Source: Gordius sp. MW1 (Eukaryota; Nematomorpha; Gordioida; Gordea; Gordiidae). Taken from it: a stretch of DNA of 64,000 nt. The notes beneath the pieces were generated by a model. The model saw only the letters and a program-made list of their open reading frames with translations, was not told the DNA's origin and made no database searches. This document shows, in pieces, positions 53,787 to 64,000 of this stretch (the first letter of the stretch is position 1; every line of letters starts with the position of its first letter). The stretch spans positions 18,166,001 to 18,230,000 of the forward strand of contig OZ038526.1 in assembly GCA_964036665.1 (NCBI GenBank), written 5' to 3'. A program made the position numbers and the translations under genes.

Positions 53787-53987
53787 GTGGTATTTTCTTC
53801 ACCACTTTAGTAATGTTTAAACTATTGAGTTAGGAGAGTATGAATTTATTATAACAACAGGGAATCAAACAAACATATAAGCGAAACGCGAGCGAACGTT
53901 AATAATATGAACCGAGGAAATTGGAGGAAGATAAAAACCATATGTGTTTCGTCGACTTGCTACATTCTCAATGTTCATGTCGCTACA
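53787..53987 (-). repeat. 3' LTR of Gypsy D
   Basis: A 201-bp repeat matching 58031-58230 with one indel and one substitution noted. Outside it lies AGTGT (53782-53786). On the minus strand it starts TGTAGCGACATGAACATT, preceded by GGGGGAGAATATC as polypurine tract. Confidence 0.95.
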
Positions 53988-54419
53988 GATATTCTCCCCC
54001 TAGATTGTTTGGATTAACACTAAACGATCGATTAGGTGGACACCATCTCGCCTGTGTATCACTTGTATTGGCAAAGTCTTTTGGGCCAATGGACAAGTCT
54101 GCCTGCGAGTGGTTTTGACTGGTTGTTGTTCCTGCTCTGGTTCTTGTGAAATAGGTTTCTTGAGGGAGGTTTCTTAATTATGTACCGGTTTCTTGCTTTC
54201 TACATGAGCGGGCTTCAATCGGTCGGTTGATATGGAGTCCTTTTTTCCATTTTTCTCGATTATAAAGTACTTTGGTCTACGAAGTAAGACTTTGAAGGGC
54301 CCATCGTAGGGTGGGGTGAGTGGTTTGCGTACTGTATCATTTCTGACAAACACTTGCGGTGTTTCCCACAGGTATCGATTTACCTGTTCTTTTGTTTCTC
54401 CATGGTGGTGTGGTACGGG

Positions 54420-57190
54420 TTACGGCGACGCCATCATCGCTTCTCTCAACTTCTCGACGAATTGATGTACTTGTTCTGCTGATTGTTGCGTTGTTTCTTG
54501 TGAGAAATAATCTCCTGGGAGACTTAAGTTAGTCCCGTATAGCACTTCCGCCGGCGTGCGACCAATGTCTTCCTTGATGGTTGTGCGGATACCTAATAGG
54601 ACAAAGGGCAGAACTTCACTCCATTTTGTGTTTCCTGAGGCTTTTAACGAAGCCTTTAACTGCCGGTGGAAACGTTCGACTACCCCGTTCGCGGACGGGT
54701 GGTAAGCTGTAGTTTTGATGTGTTCGCATCCTAAAATATTCGCGAACTCTCTAAAAAGCTGTGACTGAAACTGGGATCCCCTATCTGTGGTAACTGTACT
54801 CGGAACCACATAATATGCCACCCAGTTCTTGATAAATTTGTCCGCGATAACTTCGGCGGATGTTTCTTTAAGTGGTATGGCCATGGGCCATCTCGAGAAC
54901 CGGTCAACTGCCGTTAGCATGTGAGTGAACCCGTTGGAGGGTGGTAGTGGTCCTACTACATCCAAGTGGACATGAGCGAATCTGGCATCGGGTTGTTTAA
55001 AAGTACCTGGTTTCGTAATGGTGTGTCGCTGTACTTTACAACGTTGACATCTTAGGCATGTTCTTGCCCAGTTAGTGACGTCCTTGTTGATAGATGGCCA
55101 GACTACGCGACTAGTGATGAGCTTTAGGGTGGATCGAACTCCTGGGTGTGATAACGAGTGAAAATGGTCAAAAACTGTTCTCCTCAGTGCGTCAGGTATG
55201 ACCGGTCGAGGTTTAGTAGTCGACAAATCGCAAAGGATTTTGTTATCTGACCCTGGGATGGGTAATACTTGTAGTTTTAGTGAAGTAGTATCTTCTAAAC
55301 CTTCCAAAGACTTGTCGTTTTTCTGGTGCTTGCTAATGTCGTCTAATTCTGGCATTTTTGGAAGATTTACCGCGTCTACTCCTATCCGAGATAGAGCATC
55401 TGCTACTGTGTTTCCTTCGCCTTTAATGAAGCGAATGTCAGTGGTATATTGTGAGATTATGTCGAGCTGTCGTATCTCTCTCGGAGAGTACTTATCAGGC
55501 TTAGCGTCAAAGGCGTATGTGAGTGGTTTGTGGTCGGTGTACACGGTAAATATTCGGCCTTCCAGGATGTGTCGAAAATGCTTGATTGCTAGGTAAATGG
55601 CGAGAAGCTCACGACCAAATGTACTGTATCGTGATTGTGTTGGCTGAAGTTTAGTAGAGAAAAACGCTATTGGTGTAGTCTCTCCGGCCATTGTTTGTTG
55701 TAATACCGCACCGACTGCTGAATTAGAGGCGTCTGTTGTTAGTGTAATTTGGGTTTCTGGACTGGTATTCTAAAAATTTAGCTTGGTAAAATTGATTAGA
55801 GCGGATTTTGCTGTGTCGAAAGCTTCTTCCTGAAGTTTGTTGAACGCTATAGATTTTTGCGGATTCTTTAGTATGTCTGTCAACGGATTTAGGGTTTTAG
55901 CAATATTGGGCAGAAATCTTCGATAGAAGTTGATCATGCCTAAGAATCTTCGGAGTTGTTTACATGAAACTGGCGTTGCAAAGTTTTTAATAGCCTCAAT
56001 CTTCTCTGGTAAAGGAATAATACCTGCGGCCGAAACTTTGTGACCCAGGAACTCTAATTCTCGCACTCCAAATTGACATTTTGCAGGGTTGATCCTGAGG
56101 TCGTACTTTTGGAGTCGTTGCAAGACGGTCTTTAGATGTACCTCGTGTTCCTCTTCTGAGCCGCTTGCTATTAGTACATCATCGATGTACGCGTAGGCGT
56201 AATTCAGTCCTCGCAAAACTTCGTCTATGAATCTTTGGAACGTTTGGGCTGCATTTTTTAGACCAAACGGCATCCTCGTGAATTCGTAAAGACCGAATGG
56301 TGTCGTCACGGCTGTTTACAGATGTCGTCCGGCGCTACCGGGATGTGATGGTAGGCTCTAACTAAATCCAGCTTGGAAAAAATTGCTTTTCCGTGAAGGT
56401 TAGCTGTGAAGTCGTGAATGTGAGGAATTGGGTACCTGTCTGGTACGGTGACTTTGTTCAAGGCTCTATAATCTCCACACGGACGCCAGTCACCTGATTT
56501 TTTAGCAGCCAAATGTATTGATGCCGCCCAGTTGCTTTTAGATTTCCTTATGATTCCCAGTTCCAACATATATTCAAATTCTTTCTTAGCAACATTAAGT
56601 TTTTCAGCAGTAAGTCGCCTTGGACGTGCGTATTGTGCCGGCCCTTTTGTTGCTATGTGGTGAAAGATGTCGTTGGTTGAAATTTGTTGGGTGAAATTTA
56701 AAGGAGTTAGGAGTGATGGAAAGTTGTTAATCACAGATTCCAACTTAGAGTCCTGACTCGAGAGAGCTATGCGGATTCCTAACGTTTGATGATGGGTGGA
56801 AATTCCTTTTGAAGTTACGTGAGTCAGACCATCAATTAATCGCTGGTTTTTGACGTCTACGATGATGTTGAATTGATGCAAGAGGTCGGCTCCAATGATA
56901 GGGGTGTGTACCTCGGCGATCAGAAACAACCACTGTATTGGGTGTCTCAGACCTAGATTGATGGACAACATCTTTTGTCCATAGGTAGAGATATTGCTAT
57001 TATTGGCCGCCTGCAATACTGGACCATTTGGTACCTTAGGTGAATTGACGGGTCTTGGAATGATGGACACGTCAGCTCCTGTATCAATCAGAAATTTATG
57101 TCGTGACGTACGATCAATGATGTAGAATAGGCGACTTGGTTTATGACCGTTTCCGGAAGTCGCCTGAATGGAAAGGTCAGTTAGTTTTTT
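54420..57190 (-). pseudogene. Gypsy D pol
   Basis: Fragments 57229-56306, 56309-55770 and 55691-54420. Protease [30 protein letters not shown] and catalytic YIDD, RNase H near 55650, zinc finger (HSLSHPG, CLRCQ) and integrase core (LDVVGPLPPSNGFTH, TTDRGSQFQ, TAYHPSANGVVERFHR). A one-base loss in an A-run at about 56310 shifts the frame inside RT. An in-frame TAG stop lies at 55770 before RNase H. The frame after integrase ends at TAA 54420. Otherwise well preserved. Confidence 0.92.
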
Positions 57191-58007
57191 GACTGGGAGT
57201 TTGAGGTAAATGCACATGGTTGTGTGCATTTTTGAGCGTTACCCTTGAACTTGTGGTGATACCAACAAATTTCTTCCCGACGATGTCTTGAAGTTGACCG
57301 TGATCTGCTTGAGGATCTCCAAACCTTTTTACGTTGTGGTGGCTGATTGACCAGCTGGTTTACTTTCAATTCCAACTGTGCGACCATTTTCACCAGTTCC
57401 TGGACTTCGTTTGTTTGGCTCATTTGATGGCTTGCTATGGAAGCTACGCTGTTGGCCGTATATGTCTCGTAGATTTTGTCTGCCACCTCAGCCAAATGTG
57501 CCTGAGTCTTTTCTTCTCCTACGCATGTTAAGATACCTGTTACCTCCCTTGGAAGTTTTTGTGTCCAAAGGGTTTTTAGAATTTTATCACTCATTTGATG
57601 TTCCCCGACAAGGCTCTTCAAATGACTAAGCAATTGGGACGGTGTTTTGTCTCCCAAATATATGTCCTTGAACAGCTTGTCTATTCTTTTTGCTTCACTC
57701 TCACCCATTCTTTTGATTAAGGCTTGCTTTAACGCCTCATAAGGGTTTTCATCTGGTTAAGTATAAGGTCGGCCACTTCTTCGGCTATCTCAACCGGGAG
57801 AGATTCTAAAAGGTTAGCATACTTGACTCTTTGTGATGTGATTTTCCTAGTGGAAAATATTGCGTCGACCTGAGCTATCCAGATTTGGATGTTTCTGAGG
57901 TGAAATGTAGGTAGCTTGATGTATACTGGTGATGTGTTTGCCGTGGTGGGAGTGTTGGATGCTGTCTCATTGTAGAGAGTTGAATTGTCAGACGATTGTG
58001 TATCCAT
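57181..58007 (-). pseudogene. Gypsy D gag, one frameshift
   Basis: Gag starts at the ATG next to the primer-binding site (58007) and shows KLPTFHLRNIQIWIAQVDAI and DKILKTLWTQKLPREV as in Gypsy A. One frame ends at 57729 and the next opens at 57708; Gypsy A reads straight through this place, and a one-base loss in a C-run explains it. The C terminus has [14 protein letters not shown] and stops at TAA 57183-57181. Confidence 0.9.
57184..57190 (-). promoter_or_regulatory. Predicted -1 frameshift site, Gypsy D
   Basis: A AAA AAC in the gag frame, directly followed by the TAA gag stop; the -1 frame continues KLTDLSIQ into protease. Same heptamer and same spacing as in Gypsy A. Confidence 0.85.
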
Positions 58008-58030
58008 ATCACGTCTAAACGGTCACCAAT

Positions 58031-58230
58031 GTGGTATTTTCTTCACCACTTTAGTAATGTTTAAACTATTGAGTTAGGAGAGTATGAATTTATTATAACA
58101 ACAGGGAATCAAACAAACATATAAGCGAAACGCGAGCGAACGTTAATAATATGAACCGAGGAAATTGGAGGAAGATAAAAACATATGTGTTTCGTCGACT
58201 TGCTACATTCTCCATGTTCATGTCGCTACA
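58031..58230 (-). repeat. 5' LTR of Gypsy D
   Basis: Partner of 53787-53987, 200 bp; followed by AGTGT (58231-58235). Confidence 0.95.
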
Positions 58231-58235
58231 AGTGT

Positions 58236-60208
58236 CTTAGTCTAAAATAAATGTATCTTTATTTAGTATAATTACCATGGCTACCTTTAAACCCCCCACC
58301 CCCCCCCCCCCCCAAGTTTGTATAGGGATGTTGTAGCAATAATGAAGTTAAGATTTCTTCTTAAGTAATTGTCTCAATTCAGCTAACCCAATTCTAAATA
58401 ATTTATTTCTAATTTAATGAAAATAATCTTGCAAGTAAAATTCAACTTGTTTTAAACCCTTAGTTTCAAACAAAAGCTTAAATCTTATATGTTTAAAATG
58501 TATTTATAAAAAAAGAAATCATTTTATGGGGTTTGAGACTATAATAGAATCTTTTTTTTATTTTTGGAATCTGAAAGTATTTGTAATAAAACTTATGTGC
58601 AAATTATTAAAACCTCAAAACTCTTATGTTCCTATTCCAATTTTTATCTACTTTAATCTAAGCATACTTCAAGTCTATTCTTTATTATATAGAATTATTA
58701 AGTGTATATATTACATACATGTTGTTGTACATTTACTATTATATTAAAGGTTTTAAATATTTATAATTGCTTTTGTCATAAAACTACTCTTGTTTTCCTA
58801 AACTAGATTATTATATTAGTTATAAAGAATTATTAAGTGTACATACATGTTGAAACTCTTATGTTCATATTCCAATTTTTATCTACTTTAATTTAAACAT
58901 ATTTTAAGTCTGTTCTTTATTAAATAGTTATTAGGTATATATATTACATACATGTTGTTGAACATTTGCTATTATATTTAAAGTTTTAAATATTTATAAT
59001 AGCTTTTGTCATAAAAATACTCTTGTATTTAAACTAGATTATTATATTGTTTATTATATAGAATTATTAAGTGTACATACATGTTGTTGAGCATTTACTA
59101 TTATATTGAATGCTTTAAATATTTATAATTGCTATTGTCATAAAATTACTTTTGTATTTCAAGACTAGATTATTATATTCAAATAATGTGTTTAATTTTA
59201 TTAAATATTTGTTTATTCGGGTTTATATTGCTTACTATTACATTATACATTTCATATAACGAAGTGCATATATTACACATACATACATACATAAACTTAA
59301 ATGTATTTTAAGTTAATATCGTAATTTTCGTTGCATGCATGCATCAGCATTAAATTTTGTCTCATTAAATTTTGATACCGATTCCAACTACAATCATGTG
59401 CGAAGAGGTGAGCAAAAATAGTAACAATTGTATATAAATTTTCAATGATAAGCATAACTGAGGTAGGAAGTTATAACCATGATGGTTTCCACTAGAGCGA
59501 TCTGAGCACAATCTAACCTAAAAATGCAAAAGAGCAAAAATGATAAAGATGTTTTATTAAACTACTAAAATTATCATCACTTCCGACACCGCTCCAACAT
59601 ATCTGGATAAACCAATCAAAATTATACAGTAATCAGCCTTATTTTTATCGCTGAAGTAGAAAATTTAGGCAAGAATATTTAAATGGATAATTAAGCAGAC
59701 GATAAAATATCTTTATACTCTCGAATTTGAAAGTAAATCATTTCAAATTATATTTTTTGATAGTTTCATAAATTTATATATGATCTTAAGCATTTCGTAT
59801 TTCAACTTTGGAGAGATATTTATTCACAAAATTCTTCACATGCAATGTTTAAGTAACACGTGTTAAAAGTAGGTCTCAAGGCTCAAAATATAATTCGTAC
59901 CGTTATTTATGAGCCTATAAAAACGCGTCGCCTAATTAAAAAAAGTAAATTATTCGAAATTGATGGATTGCCAAACTGCTTTTGAAGGGGTGTAAGTCAT
60001 CGCCTGTCGTTATCGAACATAGTTTTAAAAATTTCCTCAACTAAACAATCTTTTAAAAACCCCTTTTAATTTCACAATTCATTTAAAACTTTTGTAACAT
60101 AGCATTCAACAAATTTGATAGTCCATAAACGCAACTGATATTTAAAAGATATATTATAAACTACAAAAAAGTAGTCTAATCAATGATTAAATTGGGAGAA
60201 ACAAGACG
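58236..60208. repeat. AT-rich interval with diverged tandem repeats
   Basis: Between about 58600 and 59190 an irregular unit recurs with ATTATTAAGTGTA, TACATACATGTTGTTG, TTTTAAATATTTATAA and TTTGTCATAAAA. The 73-codon ORF at 58526-58747 lies in it and is not supported. The remainder, to the POLR3C stop, has no recognised feature. Confidence 0.65.
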
Positions 60209-63200
60209 TTACTTATCAGCCGCCGCAGTAATTTCCTGTATCTTTTGACGCTCTTGGGGCGTAATAGAAGCCCTAAGTCCATCAATTTGCGTGGCGTAAT
60301 CGGCAGAACCTTGAAATGCTAGAAGTGTGTTCACGATTGCTTCTATCTTGTCCCGTTTGTCAAACAACCGTTCCCCATCGGCCAGTTCCTTGTTCCTCTG
60401 ATTGATCAAATTGGTGTATGTCTTGAATCGCATTAAAATAGTAAAAGTTAAAAAGAATTGTTATTAAAAACAGTCTTTACCCACAAGGCCACCTAAAGCA
60501 GTCAACCCAATATTGCCTGGTAAATTTCAACCAGCACCCGGCCTACCCAAAAATTCCTCTTAGGCGAACCCGAATCGATAAAATTCTGATCCGAACCCAA
60601 CCCAAACATAAATTTTAAATCAACCCCCCCCCCCCCCCTTTTAAAAACAACCCTTATTTTAAATGAGGATAAGGTTATATCAAGCAGCATAACTGAACTA
60701 AATTATTTGGACTTGCTCCACCGAAATAAATGCGAAAAAATGCATGGCAGAGTCCTTTAAAGCTATATTTCCAATTCGACCCGATATCTTCCCTAACTTT
60801 CTCAAATCACGTCACATGTTTTTTGTAAATTAAAACACGTCGAATTTCGGGTTACCCGGGCATGACTCTGACCTAAAGCTTAGGCAAGTTAATTCATCAC
60901 ACAAGACAGGGCATGGGTGCAGCTAGTTTAATAATAGATATACTAATTTTAATTATACTAAAGGGTACGCCTCCTTGGATCCCCCTGCCTAATACGTCAT
61001 ATTCATATGTTTAAAATGCCAATGTTTTTCGCAGCCGATTAAACTAAACTCTTTGAAACCACTATGCAAGAAACTACAAACAAAAATTAGCGAGTGGCAA
61101 AAATACTAATAGCACGCTTTAACGTTATCAAGGTGAGCAGAATCGCGAATTAAAAATATAACAGTGTACATTGACTCTAATTTCAAATAATCACTCTCAA
61201 AATTCTTATTAAGACTATCCCAAAATTAAATGACAAAAAGCGGTGTATAGGAAAAATTGTCAAAATTAACATCAGGATGTAAATCACATTTAATCATACA
61301 CCCCTATAAAACTGAACCTGTCAACTTTGTTAACGCTAAACGGCTATTCTAATATGCATTGAAAATCGTATTAAAATCTCCATTACTTATCGAGTTATCG
61401 CAAAACAACTAAAAATAGTTAACGTGGCTTGCTTATTATAACATATTAAACCAAGTGAACTTAGTAGCATTAAAAAACGTATATTTGTATAATGGTACTC
61501 AAAAAATTATGCCCATCAAGCTACAAAAAAACATATATCTAGCTCCAGTGATAAACCTTGTAACACACGTCCAAAAGCCGACGGGCCACGGTTTTTTCGT
61601 TGACACCAAAGAGGTAAAAGGTGCGAGAGGGTGCGTGATCCGGTGTTTTGGACACTTCGAAATCCTGTACGAACCCCGCGGTCAGCAGGGTGTACAGCAG
61701 CTCTTTGCATTGCTTGCTGGACATCATGGCACACTCCTCGATGCGCTTCTGTTCCGTGTACCGTTTGCACTTGACTAGTCTGTGTAAAAGTGAGTTATCT
61801 TAAACGCCTATAAAATGCTTATCAAGCGTGTAGACTATCATTTGTCCTAATTCCGTTAGTCAAGTTAAATATTATGAATCAGATATTAAAGGGAGTCCCG
61901 AGGACCTTAAACGATCTAAATATCTAGCCTAATTAATTTAAAAATCAACCTTATACTAGTAGGCCTTATATTTTGAATTTATTAAGTGACATTGTTGACG
62001 TAGGCATATTGGGAAAAAAAAACAATATTTCCTTATTAATTGATTTAATTTTAACAGTATTAGGGCGCCTCCAGTTCACCCCTGGGATTTAAACAGCTTG
62101 CAATATGACCCCCTGACAAACGGAATCCCGTTAAAAAACATCTTTTGAAGCATAAAAACTAGTATAAAAATCAAGGTGCAAAGGCATAGCTAGCATCAAA
62201 ATTTGTAATGGATAATGATGATATAGAAAAGGGAATAGTCTTTTTAAAGTCAACCATAATATAAGAGAGTATAAGCCTCGTCATGGCTCTTCTAGATATA
62301 ATCAGAGGACTTATACTAAAGCATAGATTTAGATAAGATTTAAGCAATAGAGGATAAGGGATAATTATAAATGTCTCAAAAATTAGAAAATAGTAAATTT
62401 ATCTTTGTCAAAATCTCGCCTCATAGAGACCTTTAAAATTATGTAATAAGTAATGCATTCTTGAGCTTACTTGTATATACGTGCAGCCTTGCTCCCAAAC
62501 CTGTGCCTGATAAAGGTGTGAGTAATTTCATCAAATAAATCTTTGACACAAGATTGCACATCGAAACGATAGTTGCCCCCACCCGTTTCATCCTGTTTAT
62601 GGGCCCATTTACAAGTGTCCATGTCACTCAGGAAATCAAGTTGGTGCACAATGATATGCTTAATCAGTGATTGTTGGTCATGTTTTGGCTTTTCATTTTT
62701 GACAATTAAAGACATTAGTTGATTGATATTGAAGGTGACAGATGTGTCAGAGCATTTAGATTCCTTTGAAATTGTTGATTCAAATGCTGCAAGCAAAGTC
62801 CTAGACAATAACTTTGAGGCGTCAATTTCTTGTATTCTGAAATTATTTGGTGCTACATGCGGGATACAATTTAGATAACGACGTTCTAATGCTTGTACCA
62901 TGATCTAAACAGATATTAACATATTAATTATACATACATATATTTAAAGTTCAAAAATAAATATAAACCAAATTAGTTCACTGTGATTGAATAATTTACT
63001 CGTCCTAGAATTGTAAAATCCAGATGATAGTTATTTAATGACCAATATATAAGGCTGTCACCTTCATAATCTATCTTTAACCGCTTAATTCTGGGATTTT
63101 CTACAGAATTTTTTTTCAGCGTTAATTCCTCGATCTCCCATTCTAACGTTTATAAATTTAAAATGTATTGTGTATTGTCAAACCTTTGGAGAAGTCAAAC

Positions 63201-63895
63201 CCATTAGGTAAATCAAATGCATATGAATAGTTGTAGGTTAAAGATGGTATTGCATTGGTTGATGTATTAACAGAATTCAGCCAAGGACATCTTTTAAAAA
63301 TTTTGCAAGATATCAACTTGTATAAGGTATCTTTTATATTATAAATATTTCCGTGACCTAATTTCAAAGCATTAAAATATTTTAATAAAATATATACATA
63401 AGTAAAATATATTAGTGGCAAACAACCTTGAAACTTTGAACTGACAACAGATACAATTGAGATTATATCAAGTTTTCCATAATTTACAACTTCATTTGCA
63501 ATTAAATAGGCCAATTCTCCAAATTTTAATTTGATGTAATATAAGTATCTAAAAATACTTAATTTTAAAAATTATATTACTTTGGAAGCTTAATGAGATT
63601 TAGTAAGTTATTTTGATCGACCTCATATAAAACTGATATGTTTTCTTCTTTAAAAATGATGATATCATGATTGATTAATATGCTAATTAAATGCTTAGCC
63701 TTAGATTTATTTTTATATTTAATCCATTTATCTTACTTCTAACAGTTGTATATTGTATTTTTGTTTTAAAAATAATACAATTTGTGATATTTGAGCTGGT
63801 CCATAAGTTAAGAGAAAAGAAACAATTTTCGCCGATTTCTCTCCATAAAGCTCTACGGTTAAAGCACTTAACAGCTGGCATGCAGCTTTAGACAT
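60209..63895 (-). CDS. POLR3C: POLR3C, RNA polymerase III subunit RPC3
   Basis: RPC3 is part of the Pol III-specific RPC3-RPC6-RPC7 subcomplex that takes part in promoter opening and initiation at tRNA and 5S genes in the nucleus. Eight exons join in phase: 63895-63737, 63699-63581, 63548-63427, 63357-63184, 63142-63000, 62904-62471, 61779-61557, 60421-60209. They give 528 residues, close to the human 534. Tandem winged-helix structure is indicated by family landmarks: LYGEKSAKIVSFLLTYGP at the start, GELAYLIANEVVNYGK, FKRCPW, SLIYWSLNNYHLDF, FGSKAARIYK, KTPDHAPSRTFYLF and a C-terminal coiled coil (TYTNLINQRNKEL, ITPQERQKIQEI). Introns are 37, 32, 69, 41, 95, 691 and 1135 bp, all GT-AG. The start is the only ATG that fits the family. 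The C terminus lacks the last 26 or so residues of the human protein; a further exon after 60209 was not found. Confidence 0.96.
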
Positions 63896-64000
63896 AACAA
63901 TATTGGAATCGGGGTCAAAATAGCAGAAAAAAACAGCAGAATTGGTCAGAACTGGTCAGAACAAGATTTTAGATAATCAATATATTAGAATTAAATCTCA
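63896..64000. promoter_or_regulatory. Upstream of POLR3C
   Basis: About 105 bp before the POLR3C start, up to the window edge. It contains a short duplication (GAATTGGTCAGAA, GAACTGGTCAGAA). No promoter motif stands out. Confidence 0.3.

Larger units (their letters stand above)
53787..58230 (-). mobile_element. Gypsy D, full-length LTR retrotransposon
   Basis: A 4.4 kb element with 200-201-bp LTRs and 5-bp duplication AGTGT (53782-53786 and 58231-58235). ATTGGTGACCG follows the 5' LTR on the minus strand, close to the Gypsy A primer-binding site. Gag, protease, RT, RNase H and integrase follow the same plan as Gypsy A, and much of the pol protein is readily alignable with it, so they are sister families. 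Confidence 0.95.

Noticed and set aside
61516-61770. Minus ORF of 84 codons beside POLR3C exon 7
   Set aside because: Wrong frame of the same exon; the POLR3C frame matches the family and joins in phase.

Overview
The window is nuclear DNA from an animal, most likely an invertebrate; I cannot name the species. It is AT-rich and dominated by transposons. Two conserved host genes can be read exon by exon on the minus strand: VPS52 (about 7.0-16.1 kb; vesicle tethering at the trans-Golgi and endosomes) and POLR3C (about 60.2-63.9 kb; RNA polymerase III subunit RPC3). Both are built from small exons, several separated by introns of only 32-41 bp. VPS52 also carries one intron that looks like a U12-type AT-AC intron, one GC-AG intron, and a 4.1 kb Gypsy element inside intron 12. 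The mix of POLR3C, VPS52, minor-spliceosome-type splice signals, Ty3/Gypsy, hAT and FLYWCH/Mutator-like elements fits a metazoan and nothing prokaryotic.

Layout. 1-0.9 kb: satellite and microsatellite repeats. 1.1-6.3 kb: a diverged, palindromic pair of hAT remnants with a Gypsy fragment in the left arm. 7.0-16.1 kb: VPS52, with Gypsy element E (8777-12869) in intron 12. 16.5-18.3 kb: an 88-bp tandem array split by a CAGGG...CCCTG DNA transposon. 18.3-20.7 kb: a GC hairpin cluster, a small MITE and a minisatellite with tRNA-like ends. 21.3-22.8 kb: a foldback element made of inverted G/C-rich tandem repeats. 23.1-34.8 kb: a three-layer nest, Gypsy A (minus) holding Gypsy B (plus), whose 3' LTR holds hAT-type element C; every layer has exact target-site duplications. 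36.9-39.3 kb: a broken FLYWCH-MULE transposase gene. 41.1-43.5 kb: a hAT-type foldback. 46.3-47.7 kb: a degraded hAT. 48.1-51.9 kb: a Mutator-like element with long inverted ends, a FLYWCH first exon, and another palindrome inserted in one end. 53.8-58.2 kb: Gypsy D, a relative of A. 60.2-63.9 kb: POLR3C.

How things work together. VPS52 and POLR3C are unrelated housekeeping genes separated by transposon-filled DNA. The Gypsy elements have clear LTRs, primer-binding sites, polypurine tracts and Gag-Pol domains, but each coding region has stops or frameshifts. A and D share an A AAA AAC slippery site directly before the gag stop and an open pol frame in -1, which points to programmed frameshifting in the living family. 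E instead has gag and pol in one frame and starts Gag inside its 139-bp LTR. B carries an extra GC-rich ORF after pol. All calls were made by eye; exon joins were checked by reading phase and by remembered family alignments, not by searches.
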